Shown piece by piece: positions 58,268 to 64,000 of a DNA stretch of 64,000 nucleotides. A program made the translations under genes and the position numbers. Where the stretch lies: contig OZ022256.1 of the NCBI GenBank assembly GCA_963978905.1, forward strand, positions 15,111,863-15,175,862, in the 5' to 3' direction. Source of the DNA: Trichostrongylus colubriformis (taxonomy: Eukaryota > Nematoda > Chromadorea > Rhabditida > Trichostrongylidae). Below the pieces are notes generated by a model. That model had not been told where the DNA came from, did not search any database, and saw only the letters and a program-made list of their open reading frames with translations. Within the stretch, counting starts at the first letter, position 1; each line of letters starts with the position of its first letter.

Positions 58268-58306
58268 GACGCCCTGACGTTTCGACCAAATCGTCTTCCT
58301 CAACGG
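58268..58306 (-). ncRNA. hammerhead-ribozyme-like core remnant
   Basis: Minus strand: TTGAGGA (core UGANGA, first C replaced by U), a 3-bp stem GAC/GTC, GAAA, then stem III ACG/CGT closing on GTC, the usual cleavage triplet. It shares GAAACGTCAG with 38231-38260. Stem I is not well paired. Confidence 0.42.
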
Positions 58307-58793
58307 CTTGAACTTGGATCAAGATTTAGGATCTTGTACATTATACCGCTGAATGCCTCATCCCCGCAGCGGTTCTGATGGACCTGAAAAACACTGAAGA
58401 ACGTTAGAAACGAGCTCTCCCAGTCCACCGTTGACTACAGTACCCAAAAGAAATCCATCAATGCGGTTGTGCAAATTTTATGCTGAAATGGAGGTAGAAA
58501 GTCCTCATCAAACGCATTATACGTCTAGACGTCTTCATTAGAAGTGATTTGAAGCAAGCAAGGTTTTTCAGTAGTTGGATTTTAGTACTTCAGTACTCAT
58601 TGTCGCGATGTCTTACCATGTAATATTTCGTAATCTACACCTGAGCGTACATTTCTGCCTGAGCTTTAGGAGCGAGAGGAATTTCCTCCATCTACAAAGA
58701 ACTGAGACGGGAGTTAGGAAGGAACCTTTCCGCTCGTGCGGAATATCTACGTACTGTAACTGATGAAATGAGTCTAATCTAATCTATAATAGG
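58307..58793. other. intergenic stretch, nothing recognised
   Basis: The 62-codon ORF 58575-58763 has no motif. Confidence 0.4.
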
Positions 58794-58928
58794 ATGAATG
58801 TTGAGTTATTCATTTATGATTTAGCACAGAAAATGATGAACGAAAAAGGAGCAGCTGACGTTAATCATGAAACGCGCAGAAGTCTCGTGACAAATAACTT
58901 CCCTGTTCTTGACTACCGAACCATATAA
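58794..58928 (+). CDS. unrecognised 44-codon ORF or exon
   Basis: ATG at 58794, just after ATAATAG, reads MNVELFIYDLAQKMMNEKGA, then ADVNHETRRSLVTNNFPVLD and ends YRTI before TAA. The charged, helix-like composition looks protein-like for its length, but no family is recognised and no donor is evident. Confidence 0.2.
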   Translation: MNVELFIYDLAQKMMNEKGAADVNHETRRSLVTNNFPVLDYRTI

Positions 58929-60360
58929 AGAAAAGAATTTGAGCATGCAGATATGGATTTCTTTGTATCCGCTGCGTGTCATTCAAGTCCCTTGTGCGGG
59001 AAGGCTGCTTAAAACGTAGTTCACACTACGTTTCCGCTAGTGAAATCTTCTCGCATATAGCGAAAACTCAAATTCGGCCTCCTTTCATTCACAGACATTT
59101 GCAGTTTAAACTTCTGACACTTGCACAGCATGCTTACTCCAAGTCACATAGTGTCTAAGAATTTACCAACTGTACTAGGGCCGTCAGGCCGTCACCTATG
59201 ACTAGTTCTCTGCTAAAGGTGCTGATGTATTATATAATAGATGGAGGGGAGCACTCCAATACGCTCAGTGTCCTACGCTATCTCGGCCTAAGCTTTTACC
59301 TAAGCTTTAATTGAGGTGAACCCCTACCCCCCACCCCCCTTCCCCCTCCCCCGAAGGCTTAGATAAAATTATACACTTTAGTGCACAGCGGTGATTGTTA
59401 TATGATATCAGGTGAGCATGACAACGTAAGGATGAGTGCCCTCTCCCAACTGCACTAGCACCCTAACCTACTCTTATTAAGGGAGAGTTCGCGCTTTGAC
59501 GTCAATTCAGTGATAGCTGGACATTTTCGCACTGTGCAACTGGTTGTAGGTTACTGTAGTCAGCTACAGTACGTCGAGCAGTGCGTGGGGGTAAGCTATA
59601 CTGCAATTATTTGTGCAGGAGGGAACAGCATCGCGAACGTTGGGAAAGTTGTTTTATCTTAGCCATTTTGTAAAAAGATACAGCGCGAGGTAGTGAAAAA
59701 TGTTGTGGACGGGGTTATTTTGCGATGGGCGGTCTTCTGGTGACTCCTTTTCTGAAGCCGATATCTTCCATTCATAGCGCTCAATTTCTCTAGATCCTAT
59801 CACGGTGAGAATGACATACACCTCACCTTCTCCACATCGTTTACAACACTCTCAAGCATAGCAAAGTGTAGGCTTTGTGCTCAGTGGGTGCTCAAGGTTT
59901 GTACGCTTAGTCGACACTCATCACTGTTGTTATGAAATTTTCTGTGGTGATTGTCCTGGGCGCTACGATATGCTTGAACTGTGGCGAAATGTACCGGGAA
60001 ATCGACCGTTCGGTTGTGCGACACCCAATAAATAAACTTGCTGAAAATCCCCTTTAGATGCAGAAGTGAAAGATGTTTTTCAATCATTGTTTCGTAATAA
60101 TTAATAGTTTTCGAGGTTTTGTTGCGCACGTCGCTTTCACGATACGCTATGATTATATCGACGATCTGTGATGCTGTGTATTTCAGTCAGCAGTTCCCAT
60201 TCTTTGAAAAAGCTAAGTTGAGATGAACGTTGGTTGTTGACCCGAGTGAACAAACATTACTTTTTTGACTTCACAGGTGATACCACCGCCCTTCAGATGA
60301 TTTCTAGGCTAACTGGGAGGGAGGTGCACGTAGTACTCCGTGCATTGCGCTCAAAATATA
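58929..60360. other. intergenic stretch, no gene supported
   Basis: A pyrimidine-rich run (CCCCTACCCCCCACCCC and CTTCCCCCTCCCCC) lies at 59321-59352. The 82-codon minus ORF 59881-60129 has no motif. Confidence 0.42.
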
Positions 60361-60390
60361 TTGGGTAGTCTAAAAAGTTTTTTCGTATTT

Positions 60391-60680
60391 TCAAATACCG
60401 CTTTTTCCTTCCAAACTGCTTTCCAGCAATCTCTTCTGTACATAGACTTTAGTACAAGTCCACACGCATCTATAGGTATTATTGTCTTCCATCACCCGGA
60501 TAACCCTTTTCGGCAAAATAAACATATCAACGGTCAACCTCATTTTCAATACAAAAATTTTAAAAAAATTTTCTTTGAATGGCGTTAGACAGGGATAGGA
60601 AAAGGTGATAATCCGATGGAACGAGATGAGGGCTATAAGGTGGATGGGGCAGCAATTTTTATCCAAGCTCAAGAATTTTT
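60391..60680 (-). pseudogene. mariner transposase C-terminal fragment, left arm
   Basis: PYSPHLVPSDYHLFLSLSNA and QRKFF, then, after a frame change, a tail that continues to the left terminal repeat. Stops and frameshifts are present. Confidence 0.82.
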
Positions 60681-60729
60681 TGGCGAGTCATTTTTTCACT
60701 AGTGGTGAGGTTTTTTCAAATTTTTTCTT

Positions 60730-61030
60730 TTAAAAAATTCTCGAGCTTAGATAAAAATTGCGGTCTTATGGCCCTGATCTTGCTCCAACGGATTATCACC
60801 TTTTCCACTTCCTGTCTAACGCCATTCAAAGAAAAAAATTGGAATTGAAAATGAAGTGACTTTTGATATTTTTATTTTGCCGAAAAGGGTTATCCGGGAG
60901 ATGGAAGACAACAATATCTATAGATGCGTGTGGAATTATACTACATATATATGTACAGAACAAATTTTGTGGAAAGCAGTTTTGAGGGAAAAAGCGGTAT
61001 TTAAAAATACGAAAAGACTTTTTAGACTAC
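60730..61030 (+). pseudogene. mariner transposase C-terminal fragment, right arm
   Basis: GPDLAPTDYHLFHFLSNAIQ and RKKLELKMK, a stop, then the same tail as the left arm (FILPKRVIREMEDNNIYRCV). The arms differ at many positions, so the palindrome is not recent. Confidence 0.82.
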
Positions 61031-61274
61031 CTAATATTTATCATGTGCAACAACACGCAATGCGATGATTTCATTTTACGAACAAGTAACGACAATGCAG
61101 GTTATTTGCAGAATGAAAAAATGGATTTCCAGCCCTAAGCCCAGTGGAAGCATGCAGCATCGGGATGAGCGCAAAAACCTTCATGAGCCAAGAAGATTTT
61201 CGTGGGAAGTGGTTGACCCGTATCTCAAGCTCCTTCTCCCTCCCGAAGCTCAGAATTAGGCCAAAATTCACGGG

Positions 61275-61406
61275 TATGTACATCCCATCCACAACGCTAA
61301 ATAGGGCATAGCGTACGGGGATTTTTGTGAGAATGTATTGAACTCTCTGACTCCGCCACACTCACCCTAGTAAGCCACACCCCATCTGGCGCTGTGAGAT
61401 GAACTA
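61275..61406. mobile_element. MITE M, copy 3 (degraded)
   Basis: Left GTACATCCCATCCACAACGC and right GGCGCTGTGAGATGAACTAT are a weak inverted pair. The interior keeps ATAGGGCATAGCGTACGGGG and AAGCCACACCCCATC, matching the other copies. Confidence 0.6.
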
Positions 61407-61627
61407 TGCCATTAGGGCAGAAAATTCGTGTCACATGGCACGATTCACGATGAATGCGAGCTAGAGGCATGTATGATGAGTACTAGAGGGATTCCATTTG
61501 TAATGGACTTTACCACCCCTTCATAGCACTACCATCCGATTAACACGGAGTCCCTCGCTCGCACACTTTGCTCGAAAGCCGAGCAATGTGTGCGAATTCT
61601 CGTCCTGATGCGCGTCCAAAATTCAGA

Positions 61628-61885
61628 AGAGGTGGAGCAGTGACAGGTGAAGCGCACTACTAATATGGTGCAGGGATCGACCCTCATCAATGCCCGTCCA
61701 GGCTAACCAATCTTCCATCTCTTCGCGTTAGAAGAATTGATACCAGACTCGTCTAGGAGGGTAAAGGCACTCACGTGTACATCGGCTGGCCCTGGCCCGG
61801 CTGTCGTTGTAGGGGACAAGTCGCATTTACCTGCCATCACGATTCAATGAAACTCGAATGTGCGGCGCATCCCAACAAAAACTAT
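61628..61885 (+). repeat. SINE-like repeat, copy 5
   Basis: GTGGAGCAGTGACAGGTGAA, CAGGGATCGACCCTCATC, GCCCGTCCAGGCTAACCAAT, GACTCGTCTAGGAGGGTAAA, ACATCGGCTGGCCCTGGCCC, and TCACGATTCAATGAAACTCG with AATGTGCGGCGCATCCC. The 86-codon ORF 61775-62035 begins inside it and is not a gene. Confidence 0.72.
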
Positions 61886-64000
61886 AAAATCTTTATACCT
61901 TTGAACGTGTGTGATGAGGTGATGAGAAAATACTCATTCCCCTTTTTTCCCTATGGACTCATCGTCAATATGTACGACGAGCAAGCTAACTTTTTTGCTT
62001 TACCCAGCCCAAGCTCCGTGACGTATATAGAGTAATAGAGGGTGTTCTTTGAAAATCGCCTAGCTGTTGCTCTCACGAGGTGATCTAAAATAACACCACT
62101 ATTATTTTCGTAAACTCAAGGCGGTTCTTAATTGTAGTAGAGCTAATTGCTGCTGTTTGACATCGTCGTAATTCTACACCGTGAAATGCATCTTGAGTTG
62201 CTGTGACGTCAAACCATGGAGAAATTCGTGGCGACGGTACGTCCATTGTTTCTATTGCAGAGCCTTGGAATCGTGCTCCAGTACTCAAGTTGTTCATACC
62301 TGAACCATCTATGGCACTATCAGTTTGGGATTGCGTCATCCTGCTCAGCTTTACTATATATGTAGCGCCATCTCTCTTTCTGATTAATCTCTCTATCAAT
62401 CGTTATAAACAGAATTAAAATAAACAAGAAAACAAATACTGCATAAAACCAAAAAATCATATGCTAAGTAAGTAATACTGATTTAACAAATAAAGATTGG
62501 AGTTATCTTGATCTGAAAGAAATTGGCCCGCACCATCAGACCATGAAGGTGGTGGGTTACACGTGTGGAAGCAATCTATGTAGTCCTCTTCTATATCTGC
62601 AGTCCAACTTTTAGTGCCTCTCTATCGAAAACATCAAAACTGCGTCTATTTCAAGCAATATTTCAAATTAATTTTCAAAGATAGTAATGTCCATAAATTT
62701 CAAATACTGCGAACTAGCCCGTGGTTAATAATTTTGATGTGCTTTTTTGCTATTAAAATTATGCACTATAAAGACAACTGCTCGACTAAATTCATTTGAC
62801 TTTTTATTGACACGCTTACAATAAGCTGTGGTTATAAAGAAGGTCGGATTATGCAAACGAAGATTTCACTGCAGATAATTCAATAATTGATTGATATTGA
62901 TTGCATTTTCATCGAAATGCATCTGAGCAAACAGTGAGCGGATCGGAACAGCTCCGTATCGGTAGTTGAGTAAATTACCCAATTTTCTGTGATTAACGCA
63001 ATTGAATCGCTCTCGTTTCCAGACGTCTTACTCAGATTCCTACGAAAAATTCTGCTTGGCTTGATTGCTGAAAGTGTCTACTGTCCATCGTTTGAGGTCA
63101 CGCCCTTGATCGAAGTCATTTCATTATAGATCCCACCCACCAAAAACATCAGGCCATTGAGGAGGAGTCCCGCCTACCACAAATATAAAATATGAAATCA
63201 TTCAGAGGGCCAGCGTGGGAGATTTCGTTGTCAAGTGCATCTATCCTATCTATGGTTGGATAAGAAACGCAGAAGATTCTATTCCAATGAGTGATGATTC
63301 TAATTTTGGTCTTTTTTTACGCCAAGAGAAAGCATTTGCACGAAGAAGTTGTTACAAGTTGTTTCGAGCAAATAATTTTCTATAATTTTCCTCAGTTTTT
63401 CCTACCTTCCTTCCACCCCAAGGATAAGTCGCAATAAAAGGATGCTATTGTCAAATGGTTAAAACCACCAACCCATTTTTGCACTTCTTCAACTTTACAA
63501 AAGCGTCTAGCAATTAGCTATCTGAGCAGATGGTTTTTAAGAATCACTGTGTATGTCGATTATGCTGGTAAGAGGACAGATCCCTATCCGGGATGCAAAA
63601 GCTGCAAATGTTTTATTTTGGGAGTTTTTGCAACATTTTGCTAGAAACCTCTATGTAGCCTTTTCAATTTTTCGTGAGTGTCTCTTCATTAGTGACATAA
63701 CTAGCATCCTCTGTTTCCTGGTCCCCGAAGATGCAATTCACTAATTAAAGTCAACGTCCATACCTTTTTGACTGCGGTTCCAATCCTTATCCTAGATCTG
63801 CCCACGACTTCTTGCGTGCAATTTTTACTAGAGTCCATTTAGTCGACAATCTCGACACACCACAGAATGCTCTTGACTACGCATTGCAAATAAAAAAACT
63901 GTGATTGGGATTGGGGACAATTAGAGTGGCGCCTTTTTTTTTTTCTTGAGGGTCTTATCAGTTTGTAAACATTTTGTAATACTCAGCTGATTAACTTTCG
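61886..64000. other. right-hand intergenic stretch, no gene supported
   Basis: At 62240-62254 an acceptor-like TTTCTATTGCAG precedes a short open run (62203-62418). It has a hydrophobic segment (VWDCVILLSFTIYVAPSLFL), but a 104-codon ORF lies on the other strand of the same segment (62085-62399) and neither has a motif. A GGTTCCAATCC box at 63773-63783 stands alone without a tRNA fold. Confidence 0.42.

Larger units (their letters stand above)
60361..61034. mobile_element. palindrome of two inverted mariner 3' ends
   Basis: 674 bp with mariner-type ends (TTGGGTAGTCTAAAAAGTTT at left; AGACTTTTTAGACTACCTAA at right), flanked by TA at 60359-60360 and 61035-61036. The left half, read on the minus strand, gives LPHPPYSPHLVPSDYHLFLS. 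The right half, on the plus strand, gives YGPDLAPTDYHLFHFLSNAI. Both carry the third catalytic Asp region and run outward to the end of the transposase and the terminal repeat. The centre is near 60700. Neither half holds the N-terminus or the first two catalytic residues. Confidence 0.9.

Noticed and set aside
63771..63783. GGTTCCAATCC resembling a tRNA B box
   Set aside because: No D-arm, anticodon arm or acceptor stem around it.
1..64000. Spliced-leader RNA, rRNA, CRISPR array or bacterial operon
   Set aside because: The SL1 word, rRNA blocks, and regular repeat-spacer arrays were not seen, and there are no closely packed ORFs.

Overview
The window looks like repeat-rich, gene-poor DNA from a nematode, probably a clade V strongylid of the hookworm type. 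The evidence is nematode-style splice acceptors (TTTCAG), a likely trans-splice acceptor just before a start codon, several nematode-type mariner and Tc1 elements, and dozens of small inverted-repeat elements. There are no operons, Shine-Dalgarno sites or long ORFs of bacterial type. The genus is inferred, not proven.

Only one gene can be assembled with confidence. It is a three-exon gene on the + strand (13889-16567) for a secreted protein of 212 residues that I do not recognise. Two exons of a second possible gene lie at 29881-30480 (+). A few isolated exon-like ORFs (33531-34263 minus, 37197-37545 plus, 47541-47717 plus, 58794-58928 plus) are weak candidates.

Most of what can be named is mobile DNA. 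From left to right: a Tc1-like non-autonomous element (134-885); two nearly identical, internally deleted mariner copies (1071-1968 and 4315-5210); a Tc1 transposase remnant (6577-6795); a third deleted mariner (17487-18332); a Tc1-type MITE (25395-25877); a second copy of the first Tc1-like element (30669-31398), next to a mariner 3' remnant (31709-32087); a 224-bp MITE side by side with a third Tc1-like copy (40641-41574); a 5'-truncated LINE with a (TTTA)n tail (42085-43080, minus); and an inverted double copy of a mariner 3' end (60361-61034). Scattered among them are about five copies of a SINE-like repeat and many foldback elements. Several of the foldback elements share a GGCCGCGTTCATAC-type end. 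One 230-bp element has a 10-bp target duplication and sits inside a larger 1075-bp inverted-repeat element (56982-58056).

These elements do not form a pathway. They record repeated waves of non-autonomous DNA transposons, with insertions inside insertions, around a sparse set of genes. Three hammerhead-ribozyme-like core motifs (38231, 40758, 58268) hint at old Penelope-like or related retroelement remains. All family calls rest on reading the sequence by eye; no searches were run.
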